Shown piece after piece: positions 34,823 through 43,346 of a stretch of 64,000 nucleotides of DNA (position 1 is the stretch's first letter; each line of letters opens with the position of its first letter). The stretch is from G963674665 sp964609625 (GTDB taxonomy: Bacteria; Desulfobacterota; Desulfovibrionia; Desulfovibrionales; Desulfovibrionaceae): contig CAZSRS010000002.1 in the NCBI GenBank assembly GCA_964609625.1, positions 1 to 64,000 on the forward strand, given 5' to 3'. The notes beneath the pieces are model-generated. The model saw only the letters and a list, made by a program, of their open reading frames with translations, made no database searches and was not told the origin of the DNA. A program made the translations under genes and the position numbers.

Positions 34823-35833
34823 GTGCGCACAATGACCTTGGACCCTGAAACACGACAGGCGTTTCTTCCCAAAGGCGACTCGGGCCAGAGCATCCGCCTC
34901 GGCGTCAGCCGCTGCCTGCTCGGCGAGAACGTCCGCTACGACGGGGGGCACAAGCTCGACCGCTATCTCACTGGCATCCTGGGGCGGCATGTGGAGTTCG
35001 TTCCCGTGTGCCCCGAAGTGGAATGCGGCTTGCCCGTGCCGCGCGAGGCCATGCGGCTGGTGGGAAACCCCGACTCCCCGCGCCTCGTGACCCAGAAGAC
35101 CGGACAGGACTTCACGGAGCGGATGCAGGCCTGGGGGCGGAAGCGCCTCGACACCCTGGAGGCCGAGAACATCTGCGGGTATGTCTTCAAGAGCAAGTCA
35201 CCCAGCAGCGGCATGACCCGGGTCAAGATCTACTCCGCCAACGGCGGCCTCAGCCGCACCGGCTCGGGTATCTGGGCGGCCATGGTCATGCGGCGCTTCC
35301 CCCTCATGCCCTTCGAGGACGAGGGGCGGCTCAACGACCCCGCCCTGCGCGAAAACTTCATCGAGCGCCTCTTTGTCTACAAACGCCTGCGCGAACTGCT
35401 CACCCACCATTGGAGCCACCCCGGGCTGGTGCGCTTCCACACCTGGCATAAACTGCTGCTCATGGCCCACAGCCCCAAGCACTACACCCTGCTGGGGCGT
35501 CTCGTGGCTCAGGCAGGAGAGCATCGGGATCTCGATGCCCTCTTCCGCGAATATGTCACGCTCTTGCTGCAAGCCCTGGAACTGAAAGCCACTACAAAAA
35601 AGAATGTCAACGTGCTGCAGCATATGGCCGGCTATTTCAAGAAACAGCTGGACACGGACGAAAAGCAGGAGTTGCGGGAACTCATCCAACACTACGCCAA
35701 AGGGTACCTGCCCTTGATCGTACCCATGGCCCTCATCAATCACTACGTACGTAAGTATGATCAACCCTACTTGCGAGAGCAATACTACCTCAACCCTCAT
35801 CCCATGGAGCTGATGCTGCGAAACCATGTCTGA
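34823..35833 (+). CDS. DUF523-DUF1722 fusion protein
   Basis: A 336-residue protein with an N-terminal DUF523 (YbbK-like) domain (about 25-165: LGVSRCLLGENVRYDGGHK, FVPVCPEVECGLPVPRE, CGYVFKSKSPSSG). Its C-terminal DUF1722 (YbgA-like) domain runs from about 200 to 320 (HTWHKLLLMAHSPKHYTLLG). The three Cys of the first domain (CLLG, CPEVECG, CGYV) are conserved in the family and may bind a metal or cluster. Function is unknown. The start is GTG 34823 or ATG 34832. The 3' end overlaps the next gene by 8 bp. Confidence 0.87.
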   Translation: MRTMTLDPETRQAFLPKGDSGQSIRLGVSRCLLGENVRYDGGHKLDRYLTGILGRHVEFVPVCPEVECGLPVPREAMRLVGNPDSPRLVTQKTGQDFTERMQAWGRKRLDTLEAENICGYVFKSKSPSSGMTRVKIYSANGGLSRTGSGIWAAMVMRRFPLMPFEDEGRLNDPALRENFIERLFVYKRLRELLTHHWSHPGLVRFHTWHKLLLMAHSPKHYTLLGRLVAQAGEHRDLDALFREYVTLLLQALELKATTKKNVNVLQHMAGYFKKQLDTDEKQELRELIQHYAKGYLPLIVPMALINHYVRKYDQPYLREQYYLNPHPMELMLRNHV

Positions 35834-37367
35834 CAAGAACGCCACTCCCATCGTGCTCGTTTTGGGCGCCACCGGTTATGTCGGGGGGCGTCTCGTGCCC
35901 ATGCTGCTGGACAAAGGCTTCACGGTGCGGGCTGCCGCCCGCTCCACCAGAAAACTCGCCCATCGCGCCTGGACCCGGCACCCCAACCTGGAAATCGTCG
36001 CGGTGGACGTCCAGGACAAGGCATCCCTGCGTGCGGCCCTGGAAGGTGTGGACACGGCCTTCTACCTGGTGCATTCCATGGCGCCCGGGAGCAAGGACTT
36101 TGCCAAGGCCGACCGCGTCGCGGCGCTGAACATGGCCCAGGCAGCGGCGGATGCCGGCATCCGCCGCATCATCTACCTGGGCGGGCTCACCGGGGGGGAG
36201 GGCGAAAAACTCAGCCATCACCTGCAATCACGCCTCGAAGTGGGGCGCATTCTCTCCGAGGGGAAGGTCCCTGCCACTTGGCTGCGGGCGGCCATGATCC
36301 TGGGCTCGGGCAGCGCCTCCTTCGAGATCATGCGTTATCTCGTGGAGCGTCTGCCCGTGATGCTCACTCCCAGCTGGGTACGCTCCCGATGCCAGCCCAT
36401 CGCCATCAGCGACGTGCTCGCCTATCTCGTGGGCTGTCTGGAGACCGAGGAAACCATGGGCCAGGAATTCGACATCGGTGGCCCCGACATCCTCAGCTAC
36501 GAGGAAATGTTCCAACTTTATGCCCGGGAGGCCGACCTGCCCGCGCGGCTGATCATCCCCGTGCCGGTGCTCTCCCCCAGGCTCAGCTCCTGGTGGATCC
36601 ACCTGGTCACGCCCGTGCCCGCCTCCATCGCCCGCCCCCTGGCGCAGGGGCTACGCAACACCGTGATCTGCAAGGAAAACCGTATCCACGCCTACATACC
36701 TCTTGATCTGCTCACCTGTCGCCAGGCCATCCGCCGCGCCCTGAGTTCCACCAACCGCTGCGACGTGGCCACCTGCTGGAGCGATGCCGGCGGAATCGCC
36801 CCCCCCGAGTGGGTGCAATGCGGCGACGCACCCTATGCCGGGGGCACGGTTCTGGACTGCAACTACGCCACCGTGCTGCGCTGCACCCCGGCCCGTGCTT
36901 GGGGAGTGATCAGCCGTATCGGCGGGGACAAAGGCTGGTATTCCGCTGACTTCCTCTGGCGGATGCGCGGCCTGTTGGACCGCCTGTCGGGTGGCCCCGG
37001 CCTCCGGCGGGGGCGTCGTCACCCCTCGGAACTGCACGTGGGCGATGCTCTGGACTTCTGGCGCGTCCTGGCCGTGGAAGAATACAAGCGCCTGCTGCTC
37101 CTGGCCGAGATGAAGGTACCGGGCGAGGCTGTCATGCAGCTCTCCATCGACCCCCTGGCCGACGACCGCATCGAACTGCGTTTGATCACGCGATTCCGCC
37201 CCCGTGGACTGCTAGGACTGCTTTACTGGCACGCCCTGAAACCAGCGCACGTGCTGCTGTTCAGGGGCATGCTCGCGGGCATCGCCCTGCACATCGGCTG
37301 CACCGTGCTCTCGCCGCCCCATTCCTTCACATCCACCAACGAGATGTGCCGTCTGCCGCCGGAATGA
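35826..37367 (+). CDS. NAD(P)-binding SDR-like protein with DUF2867 domain
   Basis: A 513-residue fusion. An atypical SDR/NmrA-like Rossmann domain (about 8-300, with VLVLGATGYVGGRL at the nucleotide-binding loop) is followed by a DUF2867 domain (about 340-500, GTVLDCNYATVLRCTPARAW to YWHALKPAHVLLFRGML). The DUF2867 part has an SRPBCC-like strand pattern. Overlap with the DUF523-DUF1722 gene means both are made together. No substrate can be assigned. DUF1722/YbgA-type genes elsewhere often sit near photolyase or redox genes, but that is only context. Confidence 0.83.
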   Translation: MSDKNATPIVLVLGATGYVGGRLVPMLLDKGFTVRAAARSTRKLAHRAWTRHPNLEIVAVDVQDKASLRAALEGVDTAFYLVHSMAPGSKDFAKADRVAALNMAQAAADAGIRRIIYLGGLTGGEGEKLSHHLQSRLEVGRILSEGKVPATWLRAAMILGSGSASFEIMRYLVERLPVMLTPSWVRSRCQPIAISDVLAYLVGCLETEETMGQEFDIGGPDILSYEEMFQLYAREADLPARLIIPVPVLSPRLSSWWIHLVTPVPASIARPLAQGLRNTVICKENRIHAYIPLDLLTCRQAIRRALSSTNRCDVATCWSDAGGIAPPEWVQCGDAPYAGGTVLDCNYATVLRCTPARAWGVISRIGGDKGWYSADFLWRMRGLLDRLSGGPGLRRGRRHPSELHVGDALDFWRVLAVEEYKRLLLLAEMKVPGEAVMQLSIDPLADDRIELRLITRFRPRGLLGLLYWHALKPAHVLLFRGMLAGIALHIGCTVLSPPHSFTSTNEMCRLPPE

Positions 37368-37508
37368 CGAAGAACCCTGGCCAGAGCCCTGTTGCCCCCC
37401 TTTTTTACTCTGGACAACATCGCCGCCATGTGCTTTGTTGCCATTGCCGTTTGTTCCGCGCCCAGCATGGGCGCATCCGCCACGATCACTATCCATGGAG
37501 GCAGGAAG

Positions 37509-38609
37509 ATGACGAGACGATTGTTCTGCGCGACCCTCATCGCATGCGTGACGTTACTGGGACTGGCTCCGGCCGCCCATGCCACCGAAAAGAAAATCAA
37601 GGTTGCCTTCGCGCTGCTCTGGACCATCGACGACCAGGGCTGGACCACCTGCCACTACCGAGGCATCCAGCATCTGCAACAGACGCTGGGCGACAAGGTC
37701 GAGATCGCCTACACCGAAAAGGTCAGGGCCCCGGATGCTGAACGCGTCTTCCGTAACTACGCCTCCCAGGGCTACGACATCATCTTCGGCACCACCTTCG
37801 AGCACATGGACGCCCTGTTGCGGGTGGCCCAGGACTACCCGGACATCAAGTTCGAGCACTGCTCCGGCTTCAAGACCAGCGAGAACATGGGCAACTACTT
37901 CGTGCGCATGTATCAAGCCGAGTACCTTTCCGGCTACTTGGCCGGGCTCATGGGCTTCAAGAACGTGGGCACCGTGGCCACCCAGCCCATCCCCGAGCCC
38001 ATTCGCGGCATCAACGCCTTTACCCTTGGCCTGCTCAGGGGGTTGAAGGAAGCCGGTGTGGAGCATGATCCCGAGAAGGTCAACACCGTGGTCTGGCTCA
38101 AGTCCTGGCGCGACCCCATCAACGAGACCACCTTGGCCGAGACCCTGGTGGCGCGCGGCCACGATCTCATCCGCCAGATGGCCGACACGCCGGACAGCGC
38201 CCTGGCAGCCTGCGCCCAGGGCGTCCCCGCCATCGGCTACGGCGGCGACGCTGCCATGTACGGTGCCTCCTGCGCCCTGGTCTCCAGCCTTTTCAACTGG
38301 GGTCCCTACTATGTGGAAACCGTACAGCAGGTCATGGACGGCACCTGGACCAAACGGGAGTATTGGAAAGGATTCGAGGCGGACGGCGTGGAGCTTTCGG
38401 CCTTCAACAACGAAGTGCCCCAAGACGTGCGCGACAAGGTGCTGGCCGAGATGGAAAAGCTCAAGGCCAGTGACGACACCATCTTTGTCGGCCCCATCCA
38501 TGCCCAGGACGGCACCCTGCTGTACAAGGAAGGCGAAAAGGCCCCGGACGGCGACCTCCTGAGCATGCGTGTCTTTGTCAAGGGCGTCAGCGGCAGCATT
38601 CCCGAGTAA
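37509..38609 (+). CDS. BMP-family ABC transporter binding protein (nucleoside type)
   Basis: A 366-residue periplasmic binding protein of the BMP/PnrA/Med family with a signal peptide (about 1-26, ending AHA-TE). Typical segments are VAFALLWTIDDQGWTTCHY, YDIIFGTTFEHMDALLRVAQ and RMYQAEYLSGYLAGLMG. Members bind purine nucleosides. GGAGGCAGG precedes the ATG at 37509. It leads an operon with a phosphoribosyltransferase, a double ATPase and two permeases, consistent with nucleoside or nucleobase uptake. Confidence 0.9.
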   Translation: MTRRLFCATLIACVTLLGLAPAAHATEKKIKVAFALLWTIDDQGWTTCHYRGIQHLQQTLGDKVEIAYTEKVRAPDAERVFRNYASQGYDIIFGTTFEHMDALLRVAQDYPDIKFEHCSGFKTSENMGNYFVRMYQAEYLSGYLAGLMGFKNVGTVATQPIPEPIRGINAFTLGLLRGLKEAGVEHDPEKVNTVVWLKSWRDPINETTLAETLVARGHDLIRQMADTPDSALAACAQGVPAIGYGGDAAMYGASCALVSSLFNWGPYYVETVQQVMDGTWTKREYWKGFEADGVELSAFNNEVPQDVRDKVLAEMEKLKASDDTIFVGPIHAQDGTLLYKEGEKAPDGDLLSMRVFVKGVSGSIPE

Positions 38610-38616
38610 CCCCCGC

Positions 38617-38649
38617 GCGGACCGGCGTCTGTCCGCGCCGGTCCGCTTT
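38617..38649 (+). other. intercistronic hairpin after the BMP binding-protein gene
   Basis: A perfect 11-bp GC stem (GCGGACCGGCG/CGCCGGTCCGC) with an 8-base loop, followed by only three T. It sits 7 bp after the stop and 18 bp before the phosphoribosyltransferase start. Hairpins in this place often keep binding-protein mRNA more abundant than that of the downstream membrane genes. Confidence 0.65.
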
Positions 38650-38666
38650 CCGCATACGGAGTGATC

Positions 38667-39320
38667 GTGGTGGACGTTCTGGGCGCCCCGGATTCCGGGG
38701 ACAAATACCGCATGTCCGTCGAGGGCCTGCCCTACGACGTGGAGATTCCCTGGGTCTGGCTGCCGGCCAGGAACGGACGCCTGCGCATCGCCTCCCTCAA
38801 CCTGGTGGGGCAGATCCGCCTGAACACGGACCTCGGCAGGCTCATGGCCCGACGTATCCGGGAGGTTCTCGGCAACACCGAGGACCTGTTGCTCGTCACC
38901 GTGGTGGAAAAGGCCCTGATGCTCTGCCAGATGGTGGGCGAGGAGCTGGGCCTGGAGGCCGTGGCCGTGGCCTACAACCGTGTCAAGCCGCACATGGAGC
39001 CCGGCAGGCGCCCCGTGATCCAGACCGGCGCGGACTCCATCACCAGCGGTGACAAATTCCTGGCCCTCTACGAGCGCGACTTGAATCTCCTGGCCACGGC
39101 CAAGCAGTGCGTCATCGTGGACGATGTGGTCTCCACCGGCGGCACCCTGCTCGGCCTGCACGACCTGCTTGTGGAAGCCGCCCGTCGCATCGGTGTCCCC
39201 ATGCCCGAGATCAAGGGGATCTTCTGCGTGGCGCAGGAAGGGCAATGCAGCCCGTTCCTGCCGGCAACCCTCCATGCCCTGACCACCCTGCCCGACCCGG
39301 TTTTCGAACCAGCGCCATGA
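38667..39320 (+). CDS. phosphoribosyltransferase-family protein
   Basis: A 217-residue type I phosphoribosyltransferase-like protein with the PRPP-binding loop CVIVDDVVSTGGT (about 149-161). The family joins nucleobases to PRPP. The substrate is not clear: an adenine- or xanthine-type enzyme is likeliest from its place inside a nucleoside importer operon. Start is a GTG at 38667 five bases after GGAG; GTGs at 38661 and 38670 are alternatives. The stop overlaps the ATPase start (ATGA). Confidence 0.82.
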   Translation: MVDVLGAPDSGDKYRMSVEGLPYDVEIPWVWLPARNGRLRIASLNLVGQIRLNTDLGRLMARRIREVLGNTEDLLLVTVVEKALMLCQMVGEELGLEAVAVAYNRVKPHMEPGRRPVIQTGADSITSGDKFLALYERDLNLLATAKQCVIVDDVVSTGGTLLGLHDLLVEAARRIGVPMPEIKGIFCVAQEGQCSPFLPATLHALTTLPDPVFEPAP

Positions 39321-40855
39321 CCGACACCCCTCCCCTGCTGGCCTGCCGCGGGGTGACCAAGCGCTTCGGACAGGTCGTGGCCAACCAGGACATCCACCTG
39401 GACATCCATGCCGGCGAGGTCCAGGCCCTGCTGGGCGAGAACGGTGCGGGCAAGAGCACCCTGATGTCCATTCTCGCCGGCCGCTATCGCCCTGATTCGG
39501 GTGAAATCCTCATGGACGGCAAGCAGGTGCGCTTCACCGCTCCGGCTCAGGCCCTGGAGATGGGCGTGGGCATGGTCTACCAGCGCTTCATGCTCGTGGA
39601 CCCCCTCACCGTGCTCGAGAACCTCTGCCTGGCCGTGGCGGGCAAACGCCTGGCCGCGCGGGCCGTGCGCACCCGAGCCCAGGAGCTGGCCCAGCGCTAT
39701 GGCCTGGCCGCGGATTTCGCCAGAAGAGTGTCAACACTGTCCATGGGGGAGCGCCAGCGTGTCGAGATCCTCAAGCTCTTGCTCCAGCAAGCCCGCATCC
39801 TGATTTTCGACGAACCCACGGCCGTGCTGGCCGAGCCCGAGGTAGAGGGTTTTTTCCAGATCCTGGCCAGACTCAAGGCCGACATGCGCGGCGTGGTCTT
39901 CATCACCCACAAGTTGGACGAGGTCATGGCCGTGGCCGACCGCATCACCATCCTGCGCCAGGGGCGGGTCATGGCCCGCATCGTGCCTGGGCAGGTGCGC
40001 AGCCGCAGGGAACTGGCCCGGCTCATGGTGGGGCGCGAATTCGTGCTCAAGGTGGACAAGCCTGACATCGAGCCTGGCGAAGAGGTGTTGCGCGCGGAGA
40101 ATCTGTCCGGGATCGACGATTCCGGCCGTCCGAGCTTCCAGGATGTCAGCCTCGACCTGCGGCGGGGGGAAGTGCTCGCCGTGGTGGGTGTGGCCGGCAA
40201 CGGCCAGGAAGCCTTGGCAGCCGCCCTGGCCGGATGTGGCGGCAGGATCAGCGCCGGAGCCCTGACCTTCCTGGGCACCTCCCACCCTATCCGGCTTTGG
40301 CCGGGAGCGGCCAGGGAGCTGTTCGCATTTGTACCGGCGGACAGACACGGCACGGGCAGCGCCCCCGCCATGACTCTGACGGAGAATTTCCTGCTGACAC
40401 GTGCCAGACAACTGCCTTTCTGGTTCTCCCTGGAACAGACCGATACCTTGACGGATGAAGCCATCAGGGAGTTCAAGATCAAGGCATCGGGTGCACAGGC
40501 CCTGGCCGGGAGCCTTTCCGGCGGTAACCTGCAGAAGTTCCTCCTTGCCCGTGAGCTGAGCCGCGAGCCCGCGCTGTTCATGGCCGAGCAACCTACTCAG
40601 GGCCTGGATGTACAGGCCACCGAGGAAATCTGGCAGGCCATCCTTGCCCAGCGCGCGCACTCCGCCATCCTGCTGTTCACCAGCGACATCAAGGAGGCCT
40701 TGTCCCTGGCTGACCGGCTGACGGTCATGTTCAGGGGGCGGATTCTGGAGACCGTGGACGCGCGCGATGAAAACGCCGTGGGTCGCATCGGACTGCTCAT
40801 GGCCGGCTCCCGTGAGGGGCACGGTCACACACCGGAGGTGGGCCATGCTCCGTAA
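39317..40855 (+). CDS. nucleoside-type ABC importer, double ATPase
   Basis: A 512-residue protein with two ABC domains. The first has Walker A GENGAGKST, signature LSMGERQRVEILKLL and Walker B ILIFDEPTAVL. The second has a degenerate Walker A (GVAGNGQEA), signature LSGGNLQKFLLAREL and AEQPTQGLD in place of DEPT. A degenerate half is normal for the sugar/BMP class (RbsA, NupA-type). Its 3' end overlaps the first permease gene by 11 bp. Confidence 0.92.
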   Translation: MTDTPPLLACRGVTKRFGQVVANQDIHLDIHAGEVQALLGENGAGKSTLMSILAGRYRPDSGEILMDGKQVRFTAPAQALEMGVGMVYQRFMLVDPLTVLENLCLAVAGKRLAARAVRTRAQELAQRYGLAADFARRVSTLSMGERQRVEILKLLLQQARILIFDEPTAVLAEPEVEGFFQILARLKADMRGVVFITHKLDEVMAVADRITILRQGRVMARIVPGQVRSRRELARLMVGREFVLKVDKPDIEPGEEVLRAENLSGIDDSGRPSFQDVSLDLRRGEVLAVVGVAGNGQEALAAALAGCGGRISAGALTFLGTSHPIRLWPGAARELFAFVPADRHGTGSAPAMTLTENFLLTRARQLPFWFSLEQTDTLTDEAIREFKIKASGAQALAGSLSGGNLQKFLLARELSREPALFMAEQPTQGLDVQATEEIWQAILAQRAHSAILLFTSDIKEALSLADRLTVMFRGRILETVDARDENAVGRIGLLMAGSREGHGHTPEVGHAP

Positions 40856-41903
40856 GTTCCTGCTCAAGGGCGCGGTGGCCCTGGGCCTGGCTTTCGCGCT
40901 GTCCACCGTGACCTTCCTGGTGTACGGCGCCAACCCCTTCACAGCTTACCTGGCCATGTTCCAGGGAGCCTTTGGTTCCTTGCACGGCCTTTCGGAAGTG
41001 GTGGTCAAATCCATTCCGCTCATGCTCACTGGCTTGGCCGTGGCCATCCCCGCGACCATGCTGCTCTGGAACATCGGCGCGGAGGGTCAGTTCGCCTTCG
41101 GCGCCATCGGCGCTGCCTGGGTTGGACTGTACCTGGCGCCGGTCTTGCCCCCGGTCCTGGGCATCCCCGCCGCCGTGCTGGCAGGAGCCCTGCTCGGCGG
41201 CATCTGGGGCCTGATCCCCGGACTGCTCAAGGCCCATTGGCGGGTGAGCGAAATCCTCAGTACCCTGCTGCTCAACTACGTGGCAGTCATCTTCCTGGAC
41301 CACCTGTTCTTCGGCCCCTGGCGCGATCCCCAGGGCATGGGCTTCCCGGGCACCGCGCTTTTCCACGACTCGGTCATGCAACCACGTCTGCAAGGCACGC
41401 GCATCCATCTGGGCCTGTTGTTGGCCCTGGGGCTTGCCCTGGGCTTTCACTTCCTGCTCGCCCGAACCCGCTGGGGATACCAAGTGCGCGTCATCGGCCG
41501 GGCTCCCCAGGCGGCGCGGTACGCCGGGCTCGACGTGCGCGGCCATACCGTGGCCGTGCTGACCATGGCTGGTGCCATCGCCGGGCTGGCGGGCATGGCC
41601 GAGGCCTGCGGCATCCACTATCGCCTGCTGGAAGGCATCAACGCCGGCTACGGCTACGACGGCATCATCGTGGCCTGCCTGGCCGGCTTCAGGCCCTTGC
41701 TCACGCCTGTCTTCGCCCTGGTGCTGGGAGCGCTCTTCGTCGGCGGCGAGCAGCTCCAGGCCATGATGCAGCTCCCTTCCTCCATCAGGATGGTGCTCGA
41801 AGCCGCCCTGTTACTGGGAGTCCTGGCCGGCGAGGCCATGTCGGGCAACCCTTTCTGGAAGCGTCTGGGGTTGGGGCGCGGCAACGCCCCCTCCGCCGGG
41901 TGA
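40845..41903 (+). CDS. nucleoside-type ABC importer permease 1
   Basis: A 352-residue permease of the BPD_transp_2 family with about 8-10 membrane helices. It has WNIGAEGQFAFGAIGAAWVG and VRVIGRAPQAARYAGLD, both typical of the NupP/YufP type. The ATG at 40845 has GGAGG upstream. It pairs with the second permease gene 5 bp downstream. Confidence 0.92.
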   Translation: MLRKFLLKGAVALGLAFALSTVTFLVYGANPFTAYLAMFQGAFGSLHGLSEVVVKSIPLMLTGLAVAIPATMLLWNIGAEGQFAFGAIGAAWVGLYLAPVLPPVLGIPAAVLAGALLGGIWGLIPGLLKAHWRVSEILSTLLLNYVAVIFLDHLFFGPWRDPQGMGFPGTALFHDSVMQPRLQGTRIHLGLLLALGLALGFHFLLARTRWGYQVRVIGRAPQAARYAGLDVRGHTVAVLTMAGAIAGLAGMAEACGIHYRLLEGINAGYGYDGIIVACLAGFRPLLTPVFALVLGALFVGGEQLQAMMQLPSSIRMVLEAALLLGVLAGEAMSGNPFWKRLGLGRGNAPSAG

Positions 41904-41908
41904 CGGCC

Positions 41909-42832
41909 ATGCTGCAAGACCTGACCTTCATCGGCCACATCGCCGTCAAGTCCTCCATGGGCGTGCTGTTGGCCGCCCTGGGTGAACTGGTGGCGGAACG
42001 CGCCGGCGTGCTGAACCTGGGCGTGGAGGGCATGATGCTCGTGGGCGCGCTCACGGGCGCGGCCGTGGGGCTGGCCTGCGGCGATCCCTGGCTCGCGGCC
42101 GGAACGGCCCTGCTGGCCGGCGGACTCTTCTCCCTGATCCATGCCTTTTTTGCCGTGACCCTGTGCGTGAACCAGACCCTCTCCGGCCTGGCCCTGACCA
42201 TCCTGGGCATGGGCCTGTGCAATTTCCTGGGGCGCCCCTTCATCGGCGAGGTGGGTGTGCGCTTCAAGACCATGGTCGTCCCCTGGCTCGGGGACATCCC
42301 GGTCCTGGGGCATATACTCTTCCGGCACACGCCCCTGGTCTACCTTTCCTGCCTGCTGGTGCCCCTGGTGACGCTGGTTCTGTTCCACACCCGCCTGGGC
42401 CTGAAACTGCGGGCCGTGGGCGAGGACGCCGAGGCTGCCCATGCGGCCGGAGTCAACGTGACTTTGTTGCGCTACGGCGCCACGGCCTTTGGCGGCATGT
42501 TGGCCGGCCTGGGGGGAGCCTATCTCTCCCTGGCCTACACGCCGGGGTGGAAGGAGGACATGACCATGGGGCAGGGTTGGATCGCCATCGCCATGGTCAT
42601 CTTCGCCACCTGGCATCCCGTGCGCGCCTTTGCCGGAGCCCTGCTCTTCGGCGGGCTCACGGCCTTGCAGTTCCTGTTCCAGGCCACGGGGGTGGAATTC
42701 ATTCCCATCTGGGTGCTCAAGGCCCTGCCCTATCTCCTGACCATCGCGGTTCTGGTGATCACCCTGCGCCTCTCGTCGGGGCGGGGTGCGGGTCCGGCCG
42801 GCCTGGGCCGTGCCTTTCGCCGGGAAGGCTGA
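41909..42832 (+). CDS. nucleoside-type ABC importer permease 2
   Basis: A 307-residue permease of the same class (NupQ/YufQ type), with ERAGVLNLGVEGMMLVGALT and LKLRAVGEDAEAAHAAGVNV. About eight membrane helices. It is the last gene of the importer operon; the convergent gene ends 37 bp away. Confidence 0.92.
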   Translation: MLQDLTFIGHIAVKSSMGVLLAALGELVAERAGVLNLGVEGMMLVGALTGAAVGLACGDPWLAAGTALLAGGLFSLIHAFFAVTLCVNQTLSGLALTILGMGLCNFLGRPFIGEVGVRFKTMVVPWLGDIPVLGHILFRHTPLVYLSCLLVPLVTLVLFHTRLGLKLRAVGEDAEAAHAAGVNVTLLRYGATAFGGMLAGLGGAYLSLAYTPGWKEDMTMGQGWIAIAMVIFATWHPVRAFAGALLFGGLTALQFLFQATGVEFIPIWVLKALPYLLTIAVLVITLRLSSGRGAGPAGLGRAFRREG

Positions 42833-42846
42833 AGCTGGAAGACATT

Positions 42847-42866
42847 CGCCGGCAGGGGGGCCGGCG
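42847..42866. terminator. hairpin between convergent genes, possible terminator
   Basis: A CGCCGG/CCGGCG stem with an 8-base G-rich loop sits in the 37-bp gap between two convergent genes. There is no U-run on either strand, so termination efficiency is doubtful. Confidence 0.3.
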
Positions 42867-42869
42867 CCC

Positions 42870-43346
42870 TCACTCCCCGAAAGCCAGGCTCTGGAGTTCT
42901 GTCTTGCCCTCGAGGAAGCTGGCCACGACATCCCGCTCCGAGGCGTGGATGCGCAGGCCCGAGATGGGCAACTCCGACTCGCTCCGGGCGTAGAGCTTCA
43001 AACCGCGATCGATGAAGGAATTGTGGATGAAGTTCACGTCCAGGCGGCCGTCCTGCTCCCCGGCGTCGCCCCAAAGAAGGTGCAGTCGGATGGCCGGGGA
43101 CTTGTCCGCCTGCGCGGTGAGCAGGTTGCCGGTATGGATCAGGGAGGCGAGCACGTTCCTGCGGAACATGCCGCCAATCTTGGCCAGGAAATCCAGGAAC
43201 CCTGGATGCACTGCCAGGTAGTAGAAGGGATCGATCTTGCAAGCCAGGGAGCGGCCGGGAACGTTGAGAATCTCTGGACGCTGGAGCCACTCTTCCGCAA
43301 GCGCGCGTTGCAGGCGGTCGGTGCGTTCGGCATGGTCGTCGATCAT
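42870..43346 (-). CDS. conserved-looking protein of unknown function
   Basis: A 158-residue soluble protein without signal peptide or membrane helix. Notable segments: KIDPFYYLAVHPGFLDFLAK and HLLWGDAGEQDGRLDVNFIH. I do not recognise a family. Its ATG overlaps the stop of the TPR gene upstream (ATGA), so the two are coupled and may act together. Confidence 0.65.
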   Translation of the reverse strand: MIDDHAERTDRLQRALAEEWLQRPEILNVPGRSLACKIDPFYYLAVHPGFLDFLAKIGGMFRRNVLASLIHTGNLLTAQADKSPAIRLHLLWGDAGEQDGRLDVNFIHNSFIDRGLKLYARSESELPISGLRIHASERDVVASFLEGKTELQSLAFGE

